In this document: positions 10,470-21,052 of the stretch, piece after piece
Layout: every line of letters begins with the position of its first letter
How positions within the stretch are numbered: position 1 is the stretch's first letter
Source: Epiperipatus broadwayi
Lineage: Eukaryota > Onychophora > Udeonychophora > Euonychophora > Peripatidae
Direction of reading: 5' to 3'
Assembly: GCA_028023455.1 (NCBI GenBank)
Contig: JAQFVV010006216.1
Span: forward strand, 1,365,445-1,429,444
DNA length: 64,000 nucleotides
Notes under the pieces: generated by a model
The model's input: only the letters and a program-made list of their open reading frames with translations
What the model was told of the DNA's origin: nothing
Databases searched by the model: none
Made by a program: the position numbers and the translations under genes

Positions 10470-13170
10470 AAATTAAAATATTATACATTAAACTTTCAAG
10501 AAAATTAGTAGTCAATAATCACAATTCACTGCCAAAATAAATATAAACTATAGATCAATTTCAATGATGCATATCATTTATGGGTACTTAAAGAATAGTC
10601 TAGCCACCAATGTTCATTTTAAAGAACCTTTGATTCTCGTATTAAAACTTATTAATAATGATTATCGTTAGACATTTAAAAACTGTGACTTTGTTTCTAT
10701 CATATTAAAGATTATCTTCTAAAGTATATGTAGACTTATGCTAAGAAGAGATCATTTAAATGTCGATTTTTATTGCCATCTATCACATGTGCACATATTT
10801 TGGGTCTGGACAATAAAAAAAATTTCTTTCCTTAATATAATTTAATATAAGCCAAGGAAATCAATCCTTTACTGAAAATAAACAGAAGAGCTTCATAAGA
10901 AAAAAAAATTATTAAAACAATTGTTAAATTTAAAGAATTTAAGCACCTAAACTTTAAATTCTTTAAAACAAACAATGGGGACTGGACGATTCCTTAAGTA
11001 CCCATTTATGAAATAACAAGATCAGAAATAAAATTTTTGAATATGAACTTCAATTTTAATTACTTATGTTCGAACATCACATAATTATTTGTTTAATTGT
11101 TTTTATAAAAAAATGTATGAATGGTATGTATATACAGAAAAGAAAGATATAAAATGTATTAATAAATGCTTATTACAAAATTTTGAGTATATAAATTTCC
11201 CGCTTTAATAAATATCACATCTATAATAAGAATAAAATCTGAAATTCTACTTCTCTAATAGAGTTTAAATTGAACCTACTATTACACATAAATAAATAAG
11301 TTTTTAGAAAAAAGCTTTCCTTTTTTTGGGGGGTTAATACTTTTGTAACAAATTATTTAAATAAAACGCATATTGAAAGAAAATTTCATTTAATTAGATT
11401 TGAGGAAGCAATTATTCACCGACCTTATACAACAAAAGCAAAAATTTGTAGACAGCATTTATTAGAATTCCTTTATTCTATTTTCAAACATTAAACAGGT
11501 CTATTGAACAAAATTAAAAAGAGAACAAAAGTTTTGTATTTCTTGTTGCTATTAATGAAACCAAAATCTCTCAATATTTATTTACATATTTAGATGTTTA
11601 TATATGTATTAATGTAAAATTACTATATTGGTTTCTGCCAGTAGAGCTGCTAAATAAATATAAATCACTTTTTTTTATTTTTATAGATTTTTAGTTATAA
11701 TTAGCTACCAAGAGATAATTATATACTTAATAATTTTCATGTAGAATCCTATATTTTGAAATTTTATTTAAAAAAAGAAAAAATATCGAATTACTTTACT
11801 AATACTCTCAGAAATATTTGTAAAAAAAAAATATGTTAAAAATAAATTACCTTTTTAGTAATCTAGAGAAAATAAGACACAATTCACTTTAAAAAATAAT
11901 AAATTCAACATCAATTTTTTTATTATCTATCATTATCATTGTTGCAAACCTTTCAGATAACACCAATGAATTTACAATGATATCACCACTAATACATCAC
12001 TTATGGAAATAAATTCGAATAATCTTGAGATGCCAAATAAAAAGAATGGAAAAAAACATCAAAGAAGATTTAGCTAATAAACAAATTGATTTTTTAAAAA
12101 AATTATTCTTTCCATTGATTAACATAAAATATAGCCTGCAAGAAATTTTGAAAAATGAGTTCACATTATGCTTAAACAAAGAAATAAAATAAAATTATAT
12201 CTACAAATGTCAGAATGAGACAGGCAATGTCAATGATCTTATGTTTCGTCCACACTGAAGACCAAAATAAAATTATACTTACTGATAGAAACTATATTTT
12301 TGCATCAACAATAGTAAATTATAAAATAATTTAAAAAGTGTTATCATGGTGAACAATAAAATCATAACAGAAATAATAATTTATAACCGGAAATTTAATG
12401 ATGGAAATATGTACTCTTTTACCAACAATCACTATAATAATAAATAAGCCTTTTAATTTCCTTTCTTGAATATATGGAATATATTAAAATAGTAACGTAA
12501 TATGGAATATAATTTTTTTTTTAAAGATTATTTTAGAAAAAAATGGGATAAATAAAAAAGTATAGCATCTAATAATAGGAAACTCATGTCCATAATATTT
12601 CCAAACCTGAATTTAAATATGGAACATCTGTAGTTAATTAACAATCAGAATATGCTATGACAAAAAGAAAATTAAATTCTTTTTTTAAAAAAACAAGATG
12701 GCATAATACTGTCAATATCTATCCATATTTTTAGAATATTTGCAATAAAACATGAAAAAAATGTACATGATTGATGTTATTACCACAGGTCTATCATTAT
12801 TCAAATCATTATTATATTTTAAACAAATTTTATTCTTGTAATCTTTCAATTTTTTAGAGTATCTCCAATTTTAGTCATATAAAAGCTTTTCAATAAACAA
12901 GTTAAAAACTTTTGGCCTTCTCTTAAAACCATAAATACACTTTTTTGTTGTTGTTGTTTCTAAATGTCTCCATCTCTTGATCAAAAATATAATTAAAGTT
13001 TAAAAGTTTTTAAAATAAATATCAAATTAGAAATCAAATAACAAAGTTACAGAGGATAAAAAATGTCAAAGCATGAATGACTTCTATAAAATGTAAATAT
13101 AATAATTTTTCATTTTCAGCAGGAATTCCTAAAAAAAAATAATAATGTAATACTGCATTTCCAAAATGAA
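10470..13170. other. AT-rich stretch without recognisable genes
   Basis: The only suggestive element is a splice-acceptor-led minus-strand frame at 12172-12254, listed separately. Other frames look random. Confidence 0.55.
12172..12254 (-). CDS. Candidate terminal exon encoding a hydrophobic helix
   Basis: A strong acceptor on the minus strand (TTTTATTTTGGTCTTCAG, AG at the complement of 12255-12256) leads into a frame beginning WTKHKIIDIACLILTFVD, which continues hydrophobic and stops at TAA (complement of 12172-12174). About 20 residues would form a membrane helix. T-rich DNA produces hydrophobic frames by chance, and no partner exon or family was recognised, so this is only a candidate. 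Confidence 0.2.
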
Positions 13171-13480
13171 TATAGTAATATTTACTAAGGCTGTAATCTT
13201 TAAGAATAAGCATCTGAAAAATTCGAAGGTAAGGACCTCTACAGGTCTTAGCCACAAGCTTACGCTAGGAAGAAAAGAGGGAAACCTTTACTTCAACCTA
13301 CTTTTTATATATGAATAGGTGAAGCTGAACCTATTCATATATAAAAAGTAGGTTGAAGTAAAGAAGGTTTCCCTCTTTTCTTCCTAGCGTAAGCATGTGG
13401 CTAAGACCTGTAGAGGTCCTTACCATCGAATTTTTCAGACACTTATTCTTAAAGGTTACAGCCTTAGTAAATATTACTTA
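13170..13480. repeat. Near-perfect 305-bp palindrome with about 145-bp arms
   Basis: The left arm begins AGTAATATTTACTAAGGCTG (13175) and the right arm ends with its complement near 13479. The centre is GAATAGGT, 8 bases, ACCTATTC at 13313-13336. Only a handful of mismatches and short indels separate the arms, including the more GC-rich block TCCTAGCGTAAGC/AGACCTGTAGAGGTCC. It could be a fold-back or palindromic MITE-type insertion or a recent inverted duplication. A TA-type target duplication is possible but not decisive in AT-rich flanks. Confidence 0.93.
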
Positions 13481-13689
13481 ATATAATAATGTGTGTTTAA
13501 TAAAATTTATAATTAACATGAATATAGAAAATGGAAATGAGTTTCTTTCTTTATATACTGACAATATTATTGTTTTGTACAACTTTTTAGAAAGCTAGAA
13601 AGTTTAAATTGATGATTTGTAGTTGCAATATTCAAATTTATGGAGACAGAGAAGTCCAAAAAAATAAAGTTAATAATCACAGGAGTTAA

Positions 13690-14700
13690 ATTACCAACCA
13701 GAGTTTCAATTTAAATCAGTCTTTATATCTTTTAATGTAAAGTGATCTTTAATCAACTGATATTAAATGTATAGAGTGGAAATCTTTCATTCACTTCTAG
13801 AACTCTATAATCAATTAACACATGTTATATACATAATGATAAATAATATTTTAATAATGAATAACTATAACAACATGTGAAAATTTTTACAAACATATTT
13901 AAATAATAATTGAACTGCCCTCTAGCTGCAAAGTTTGATAGCATTTTACAATAAGAGAGTGACCACCTCTTACTGTCTTTTAGTCCTTTTTATATACAGC
14001 CATCCAGAACTATTACCAGCCAGAGTTCCAATTTAAATCAGTCTTTATATCTTTTAATGTAAATTGATCTTTAATCAACTGATACATTTTTAATGTAAAT
14101 TGATCTTTAATCAACTGATATTAAATGTATCAGTTGATTAAAGATCAATTTACATTAAAAGATATAAAGACTGATTTAAATTGAAACTCTGGCTGGTAAT
14201 AGTTCTGGATGGCTGTATATAAAAAGATCTAAAAGACAGTAAGAGATGGTCACTCTCTTATTGTAAAATGCTATCAAACTTTGCAGCTAGAGGGCAGTTC
14301 AATTATTATTTAAATATGTTTGCAAAAATTTTCACGTGTTGTTATAGTTATTCATTATTAAAATATTATTTATCATTATGTATATAGCATGTGTTAATTG
14401 ATTATAGAGTTCTAGAAGTGAATGAAAGATTTCCACTCTATACATTTAATATCAGTTGATTAAAGATCAATTTACATTAAAATATATAAAGACTGATTTC
14501 AATTGAAACTCTGGCTGGTAATAGTTCTGGATGGCTGTACATAAAAAGATCTAAAAGACAGTAAGAAGTGGTCACTCTCTTATTGTAAAATGCTATCGAA
14601 CTTTGTAGCTAGAGGGCAGTTCAATTATTAAATACGTTTGTAAAAAATTTCACGTGTTGTTATAGTTATTCATTATTAAAATATTATTTATCATTATATA
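13690..14700. repeat. Inverted plus tandem repeat cluster, unit about 322 bp
   Basis: One unit lies in reverse orientation (about 13697-14120), followed by two units in forward orientation starting CAGTTGATTAAAGATC at 14131 and 14453, a period of 322 bp. Shared landmarks are ACTCTGGCTGGTAATAG, GGATGGCTGTA, AAAAGACAGTAAGA and CTAGAGGGCAGTTCAATTA. The reverse copy has a 35-bp internal duplication near the centre (14056-14120). The last unit is cut at 14711 by the gypsy insertion, so the cluster is older than that element. No coding potential; satellite-like or a palindromic transposon derivative. Confidence 0.92.
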
Positions 14701-14711
14701 TATATATATAT

Positions 14712-15499
14712 TGTACCGGTAAAAATCACCATGCTTAATCACACATAGTAATCCGAATTCAAACCCAGTCCACGTCTAGGAATAAATTCCAAAATGCAAA
14801 CTAAATTCGAACCCAAAACCCTGGCATGACCCACCGATGACAACATTACAACGGTACGGGGTTTTCCCTTTACTAGCTCAGTTTTTGTTCATGACTCCTC
14901 CTCCTTTGATTTTCCCGCCTCCAGCAATATCTAATTTTTGACTATACAATAGCATTTGCCTTTCTTGATAAGAGTTCTACGTTTCTCATTTCCATTGTTC
15001 GGTTTTCATTTATTTTTAAATTTAATACATGATTCTAAATTGACAAAACAATTACATCGGAATTCGTGAATACAAAATATAAATTCATTATCTTAATTTA
15101 TCAAAGTACAAATTAATTATTGTATACATTTTGTACAAGTAAGATTTTGATTAAAAATACTGATCAAAGGAATGTGACTTTTGATCAGCATTTTTAAATG
15201 ACTTTGTATAATTTGCAAAATTAAAATTTAAAGAAAATATACACGCAATTGAAACTTTTAAATTGAGCTAATATAAATCCACAAACCACACACACACGAA
15301 TATTATTTATCATGATTTGTGACATTTATACTCATACTCTTTACATTAAATTCTTTTTAAACAAACACAAAATAAATAACTTAAAATTTATGTGGCTTGG
15401 AATAGAAAAAGTCTCATTGCGGGTAAATAGTGGTTTAGAATTACCGTTCTTAAATGACAACCATGAAACTAAGATCGATTCTTCGATCTGTCTGTTTCA
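14712..15499 (-). repeat. 3' LTR of the gypsy element
   Basis: 788 bp, the same length as the 5' LTR with three substitutions and no indels. The same TATAAAT (complement of 15324-15330) and AATAAA (complement of 15009-15014) are present. The terminal hairpin occupies 15464-15499. The internal side is preceded on the minus strand by a purine-rich stretch. Confidence 0.97.
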
Positions 15500-15745
15500 T
15501 TTCTTCCTACTTAAAAAAAATAACAAAAAAAATGTTTATACATATTTTACTGACTTACATTTCATTACAAAGTTGATCGACTTTGGAGAACAGTCTGGGT
15601 GAGAGTTTGAACCTAAACATGGGTGTGGAATGATACATTTTATCAATCATTTGTATATTAATGTCCATTGGTCTTTACTCATCATCTGAAACATTTATAA
15701 CATAGTGGTCGTCTACCGGGTTATCCCAAAATTACTGTTTGTTTT

Positions 15746-16534
15746 CTATGTTCTCCCTGGGTCAGGAGGTATATAAGGCTTTAATTGTCTCGCATTGTAA
15801 ATACCTCGTAGACCCTTCCCTTCCAATAGAAAAGCGTTTTCATGGCATTCATCCACTATCTCATATGGCCCGCTATACAGAGGGAAGAATTTTTTGAATT
15901 CCTTCCTAGGTACATTACTGACTCGTGGAGATCTTAGCCAGACTTGATCCCCCCTTTTAAAATTGTGATGTTGCCTTCCTCCTCTTTTAATTCTATTTTG
16001 TGCCATGCGCTCCAATTGTTGCCAGGCCATGTCTTGATCCGTGCTAGGATTTATATGTACTTCACGCTTTGGTGATAGCGTAGGGAAAATATCCGGGCAT
16101 GGTCTACCATAGTGAAGACGCGTGGGTGGGAATCCCGTGGATTCGTTCATGGTATGATTGATGCAATCCATGACATATTGAAGTTTCTCTACCCACTTCC
16201 GGTGATCCGTTGATAAACACGCGCGAAAAAGTCGACTGATTTCTCTCATGACTCTCTCTCACGGGTTTGATTGTGGGTTTCTGATTGATGTTAGGCGATG
16301 GTTTACATTCGGCTTCTTTACCCAGTTTTTCCATTCTTTCGAGGTGAATGCCGAACCATGGTCGGAAAGTATGGTTTCGGGTTTACCTACCTCTTGAAAT
16401 TGTTTTTCCTGAAGAACCCGAATTACGTTTCTGGTGTTTGTAGACCGCACTGGGTAAACCTTAACATACTTGGAAAAAAATATCATATGATACCAACAAA
16501 TACTGAAATGTTTTAAATTTGGGCAAGGGACCAT
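15746..16534 (-). pseudogene. pol: gypsy integrase catalytic core and GPY/F domain, frame broken
   Basis: Two frames (16259-16534 and 15746-16249) continue integrase. FSKYVKVYPV and ETILSDHGSAFTSKEW hold the second catalytic Asp. RNPQSNP then breaks at an in-frame TGA directly before ERVMREISRLF, which holds the catalytic Glu. CINHTMNESTGFPPTRLHYG, GDQVWLRSPRVSN and FPLYSGPYEIVDECHENAF follow; the last is the GPY/F module of the gypsy integrase C-terminus. No chromodomain follows. The frame ends at 15746, about 250 bp before the 3' LTR. Confidence 0.9.
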
Positions 16535-17435
16535 AGTGGTCTATTGCAAGGATCTCGTTCGGTCTCGTAGCCATCACAGGTTTTATTTTCCCCGCGTAGG
16601 ACTTGTTGGGAGCTTTAGTAGTCGCGCAGGTATCGCACTGTCTGATTATGGAAGTGATATGGTGATACATTCCCGGCCAATAAAATTGGCGATGGGCCAC
16701 TTCTTCAATCTTCCTGGGTCCATAATGTCCCAGGGATTGGTGTATATGTTTAATTATAGGGGCCCTAAACCTATTGGGTACCATGATTTTCCAAGGAGCA
16801 CTGTAATCCTTGGTCCGGGTTTGTAATGTGCCTCCCTCAATCCGGAAATGGGGGTATCTGCTTTGTGGCTTCTGATTCTTATCCGAGGGTTTGGAGAAAT
16901 CATGAATGATATGGGAATACTGTATATTCTGCCAATAACTCAAGTTCCGCAGTTCAGTTTCTACAGAACTCGATGTTGTAGTGGCCATAACTTCCAAGGG
17001 TTGGTTCTTGATTTCAGGGTTTTGTATCTTCATCGGTACAGGGTGATGACTCAATACGTCAGCCACAATATTTTCCCGCCCTGGACAGTACTGGACTTGG
17101 TACCGGAATTGTTGGAGGGTCAAACTCCATCTGATTAAACGGTCATTAGTCAGGAAACTCTTGTTGAGAAACTCCAGGCAACGATGATCGGTGATAATGA
17201 TTACTTGAGATCCCAAAAGAAATTGCCGGAATTTCTGGCATGCCCACACAATGGCCAGAGTTTCTTGTTCTGTTGTAGTGTAATGGACTTCCGCCCCCTT
17301 CAATGCACGGCTGCTGAAATAAATAACCCGGTGAGCTCCGGTATCACTTATTTGAAATAAAATAGCTCCTAGTCCTTGTTTGCTGCTGTCCATTTGTACA
17401 TAAAAGGGGCGATGAAAATTCGGATGGTGCAGCAT
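16461..17435 (-). CDS. pol: gypsy RNase H and N-terminal integrase segment
   Basis: An open 324-codon segment of pol. RNase H comes first: FYVQMDSSKQGLGAILFQ (Asp), VHYTTTEQETLAIVWACQKF (Glu) and IIITDHRCLEFL (Asp), then CPGRENIVADVLS at the end of the domain. Next is the integrase H2C2 zinc finger (HIHQSLGHYGPRKIEE, YWPGMYHH, RQCDTCATTK) and the first catalytic Asp in ILAIDHYGPLP. The segment ends where a T7 run (around 16477-16483 on the plus strand) throws the frame. It is separated from reverse transcriptase by a break in an A/T homopolymer block near 17450. It is not a free-standing gene; its ATG is internal to pol. Confidence 0.9.
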   Translation of the reverse strand: MLHHPNFHRPFYVQMDSSKQGLGAILFQISDTGAHRVIYFSSRALKGAEVHYTTTEQETLAIVWACQKFRQFLLGSQVIIITDHRCLEFLNKSFLTNDRLIRWSLTLQQFRYQVQYCPGRENIVADVLSHHPVPMKIQNPEIKNQPLEVMATTTSSSVETELRNLSYWQNIQYSHIIHDFSKPSDKNQKPQSRYPHFRIEGGTLQTRTKDYSAPWKIMVPNRFRAPIIKHIHQSLGHYGPRKIEEVAHRQFYWPGMYHHITSIIRQCDTCATTKAPNKSYAGKIKPVMATRPNEILAIDHYGPLPKFKTFQYLLVSYDIFFQVC

Positions 17436-17499
17436 TACGGCCTGTAAAAATTTTTTTTTTTACATGTAGGAGTTCTTTGTCATGAAAAGGTGTCCATTC

Positions 17500-18246
17500 C
17501 TACTTGCGGTTTTTCTTGATGAGGTCTACGAGATTTCTAGTTTCCTGGGAAAAGTTCGGATAGAATTTGTGATAGAAGTTGCAAAGGCCCAAAAATGATC
17601 GGACCTGCTTCGGTTTAGTTGGTGTTGGGAAATTTTCTATCGCGGCAATTTTATCGGGGTGAGCCTTAATACCATGTTGGTTGATGATATGGCCAAGGAA
17701 AGTTATCTCGCCAATAGCAAAACGGCTCTTCTCCAAATTTACGGTGAGCATTTTTTTCTCTGCATTCTCTGAGGAACCTTTCCAAATGTTGCAAATGTTC
17801 CTGCAGGTTTTCTGAAACGATGACCAAGTCATCCATATAACATACCATATGCTCCTGTATCTCATCGGAAAGGACCTGCAGCAAACAGCGCATTAAGCCT
17901 GCTCCACTGTTTATGAGTCCAAAAGGGACCCTTTTAAATATATGAGTATACCCATTATATCGGAAGGCCGTATATTTCCGATCCCTAGGGTCAAGATTCA
18001 ACTGCCAGTAGCTCGCGGTCAAATCCAAGGTTGAAAAGATGGTTTTACCGGCCAGCTGCACCAGTACCTCTTGAATAGGTGGAGGAGCATCTCTTTCTGG
18101 GATAGTAATCTGTTCAACTTGTGTGCATCCAAACACAAACGCAAACTCCCATTTTTCTTTTTTACCACGACCAACAGATTGTTATAAGGTGATGGGCCAC
18201 GTTCAATAATACCCCATTCAATCATTTGATGAATCTGGGCTTCCAC
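17500..18246 (-). pseudogene. pol: gypsy reverse transcriptase, frame broken
   Basis: Three overlapping frames (18019-18246, 17666-18136, 17500-17865) carry consecutive RT blocks. They are MIEWGIIERGPSPYNN and VVVKKKNGSLRLCLDAHKLN (motifs 1-2), FSTLDLTASYWQL (motif A, catalytic Asp), RVPFGLINSGAGLMR (motif B) and CYMDDLVI with YMDD at the complement of 17829-17840 (motif C, both catalytic Asp present). FLGHIINQHGIKAHPDKI and VRSFLGLCNFYHKFYPNF (thumb/connection) follow. It would copy element RNA to cDNA in particles. All catalytic residues remain; the defects are frame changes, one inside an A7 run on the coding strand near 17750. Confidence 0.93.
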
Positions 18247-18330
18247 TTCCCCTCTGTACTGAAAAGGTATGGGGTAAGTTTTCGATGGAATGTAGTCTCC
18301 TCCTTTACACGGATCCGGTGTGTATATCCT

Positions 18331-18862
18331 CTAATCTCCCCCGGTGTAGGAGAAAAAAACAGCTTCATATTTCTTTAGTATTTTTCCGATCTGATCTGTG
18401 TCCCTGGGTTCCGTGAGGATGGACTCTTGAACCTTTTTACTGATCGCTGCTGGGTTGACTGCCTGGACCAAACAACTTTTGTAGTCAGGTCTCTGGGTAA
18501 TTGGTACTTTGAAATCGACTGCCTCACTTCCGAAAGAGCATCTTCCCTTCTCATAATCGATAACACCATCATTGTGGGCCAAAAAATCGGAGCCGAGCAC
18601 CACGTCGTAAATAAGTCCTGTCATCACCAGAAAAGTATGTCCTACCGGCCGCTGATTATCTTAACTTCCAGCCATACTTGCCGGTTTTCACTTAGCATTT
18701 TTTTCCCATTTGCCAATGTAATTGAATAGGTCGAGTTGGCAACTGCATGATTTCGCGGGTTCTTTTTAGGTTATTGATCCAAGCTGCCGTACGATTGAGC
18801 TTCTGCCTGAGTCAATCAAAACCGTAACCCTTTGTCTTCTATATTTACTTCTATAACCGGGC
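18331..18862 (-). pseudogene. pro: gypsy aspartic protease segment, frame broken
   Basis: The active-site signature VLIDSG is at the complement of about 18805-18822, immediately after the Gag stop and in the -1 frame. The distal part, TGLIYDVVLGSDFLAHNDGV, carries the 'DVVLGSDFL' motif that corresponds to the I-L-G-x-D/N strand of retropepsins. A stop and at least two frame changes separate the two halves, one beside an A5 run. The catalytic Asp is present. The open segment continues into the spacer before reverse transcriptase. Confidence 0.85.
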
Positions 18863-19481
18863 ATAAGTAACTTGCTTGGTGATCCTGGTTTTCTTTCTCT
18901 GAAATTAGGTTCGTCATCTGGTGGATGGTTTTAATGGGCTGACTTTTACTGTTATCTGGTGTCGGAGATATGAAGTGTTGGTCTACTGTCTCCAAGAACT
19001 TTGTCATCTCAGAAATAGTGTGTATTTGGCTACTGATCATAAGCCCTCTAACTTCTTGTGGCATATTGTATGCTATCATTCGAATAACTCGGGAATCTGA
19101 CCAGTTGAAAGTGTGCAACGAACAAAACTTGGTGGCTTGCTGCGAAAAGAATTTTGTTAGGGTAAGTCGGTTCCCTGCGGGAAAGCATTCTTTGATAAGG
19201 CTACGCAATGCTATTTCTTGTCTTTCCTCGCCCCAGAATGTCCTTAGCAGCCTGTCACGGTACTCCTCAAAAGTTCTAGGTTTTCCTCTCAGTATGGTCC
19301 ACCAGTCTTTGGCGACTGATTTCAAATGATGCTGAATGATGGCCATTTGTTGCTTATTATCTAGGTCTGTTATTTCGAAAGCATCTGTTAAGCTGTCGAC
19401 ATGTTCGTGGTTTTCCCAGTATTCCCCATAAAAATCTATAATTTTGAACGAAAGGTGTGGAGGGTCAACTGATTTGTCCAT
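18816..19481 (-). CDS. gag: gypsy Gag (capsid-type) protein
   Basis: 221 codons from ATG to TGA, the longest intact coding frame of the element. Residues of about 25-130 form a retrotransposon-gag domain: DAFEITDLDNKQQMAIIQHH, AKDWWTILRGKPRTFEEYRD, LLRTFWGEERQ and ALRSLIKECFPAGNRLTLT. Such domains assemble the cytoplasmic virus-like particle. No C-x2-C-x4-H-x4-C zinc knuckle is present, so RNA binding must differ from canonical Gag, or the C-terminus has been shortened by a frame break. The protease frame overlaps its last codons, shifted by -1. The AUG at 19481 is the first in this frame after a long, poorly coding leader. Confidence 0.9.
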   Translation of the reverse strand: MDKSVDPPHLSFKIIDFYGEYWENHEHVDSLTDAFEITDLDNKQQMAIIQHHLKSVAKDWWTILRGKPRTFEEYRDRLLRTFWGEERQEIALRSLIKECFPAGNRLTLTKFFSQQATKFCSLHTFNWSDSRVIRMIAYNMPQEVRGLMISSQIHTISEMTKFLETVDQHFISPTPDNSKSQPIKTIHQMTNLISEKENQDHQASYLCPVIEVNIEDKGLRF

Positions 19482-21052
19482 TCTGACCCGTTTTAACCCG
19501 TGAACACTGTCTTCCTTTTATATTGTGTGCGTATTCCCCAGTAACTAGTTATTTGTTTATTTAATCTATTCACTTACAGTCACCGACGCGTCTGATGTTT
19601 CTGTGCTATTTCCAGATGATTTACTGAACCTTCTATTTCTGCCATTTGGTATTTTTTTCTTTATTAATTATATGTGTGTTTTTTTTTTAGCAGGTGAATT
19701 AGTTATTCGCGAAATATTTTTTTATTTATGTATATATTCATAAAAGATACTGATCCCTGATCCTATATGCCAAATCCTTCCCCGCTGCTGATACTGTTCC
19801 CACCTTTCTCATCCAGTTTGTGTGTCTTCCTTCCTTTCTTTTTTTTTGCCTACGTTCCGATTGATTTCTGTTATATAAAACCCCTTTTTCACTTTTTTTT
19901 TCATTTTATTATTACATGTATATATATGATATGATAACGTGTATCTAAATTATTAATAAGGGGAGAGAAAACTTTATTTCACCCAGTTCGAACTATTCTC
20001 CTCAGTCCTATAAAACAACATATTAACAATTAGTATATAACACAATAATATTCTTATAATACTGTCAGTAACTCTCTCTCTATATATATATCACCATTTC
20101 TCTCTTTTATAGACCAAACAAAACTCACCACTGCTGTATGGACAAACATATTTGCTGACAAATTTATTTGAAAGGCGCCAGCCAGCAACATGTGACCAAT
20201 AGATAATTTAATCCACTGATCCCCAAATATATACTTTTACGTGACTTAATAAAATCATTTGATTCAAGAACATAATGTTTTATGTAGAACGTTTAATACT
20301 AACGCTACTTCTGCGGGGTTATCATACAATTTCAAGTTTCTATAACGTACGTGTATATACCGTTAACACTTTGACGACTGTATTTGGCTGATTGGTTTTA
20401 TACAAAAAACTTAACCTAACGGTTACTCTACTTAATATCGGATAGCACATATTCCGGCCAAACTTTATTCAACTGATATTTATATTATGCACTGGCTTTG
20501 ATAAGACTTCTATATTAAACAATATATATACACACATACACGCGTTTATTTGTAAGACATGAAAAGTAATCCTACTTTCTTTGCTTTATATATTTTTTTT
20601 TTTTTAAACAACACAACAAAATTGACTTGCAAAAAGATTTATGAAATAACATTCGTTTATTTTGAATTACATAAACGCACAAAATCGATACAGGTTTTCA
20701 CTTGCTTTGAAACTATTCTCAATATTTTTGTCGTTAAAACAAAACTTCAAAATCGCTTTCACACTTTTTTTTTTAAAAAAAAACTCTCACTATATTATCT
20801 TAACAATATTAGAAGGCAATCTATTCAACTGAAACTACTTGCAAGCAAGGGTGAAAAAAAATTAGTATATTTGACTTACTCAAAACATCGTTTTAAAACT
20901 GCGCATTTTAATAACGCAAAGTATATATATCTCAACGGTATGAAAAAAAAATCGAATATTTCTATAATTTAATATTTACTCTTGTTCACTCTGCAGGGTG
21001 TGGGAGATTTCTTCATTCGAGCACCATGGAGGGTGTCCAAAATTTTGAACAC
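19482..21052 (-). other. Untranslated leader of the gypsy element
   Basis: About 1.57 kb between the 5' LTR and the Gag start, unusually long for this family. It has no recognised domain on the coding strand. The opposite strand holds a 137-codon frame (20559-20972) that is Lys/Phe/Asn-rich and unrecognised. The first bases after the LTR (GTGTTCAAAATTTTGGACAC on the minus strand) contain a TGG 15 nt in, but no tRNA can be named as primer. Confidence 0.6.

Noticed and set aside
11851-11862. 12-nt micro-exon on the minus strand (TTTTCTCTAG acceptor, GTAATT donor)
   Set aside because: Such short splice-like pairs are expected by chance in T-rich DNA and there is no conserved peptide to test.
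15312-15602. 96-codon plus-strand frame, also at 21653
   Set aside because: It is antisense within the gypsy LTR and present in both LTR copies; it is a by-product of the repeat.
16259-17138. Plus-strand frames at 16298, 16536 and 16848
   Set aside because: They are reverse-strand shadows of integrase and RNase H coding sequence.
18828-18834. AAAGGGT heptamer as a -1 frameshift site at the gag/pro overlap
   Set aside because: The letters fit the XXXYYYZ pattern, but in the Gag frame the codons are AAA GGG, so the phase required for tandem slippage is wrong.
20559-20972. 137-codon plus-strand frame as a gene
   Set aside because: It lies antisense in the gypsy leader, is Lys/Phe/Asn-rich and matches no family; kept only as a low-interest observation.
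21020-21052. Primer-binding site after the 5' LTR
   Set aside because: TGG occurs 15 nt and about 28 nt into the leader on the coding strand, but neither stretch can be matched to a named tRNA without a search.
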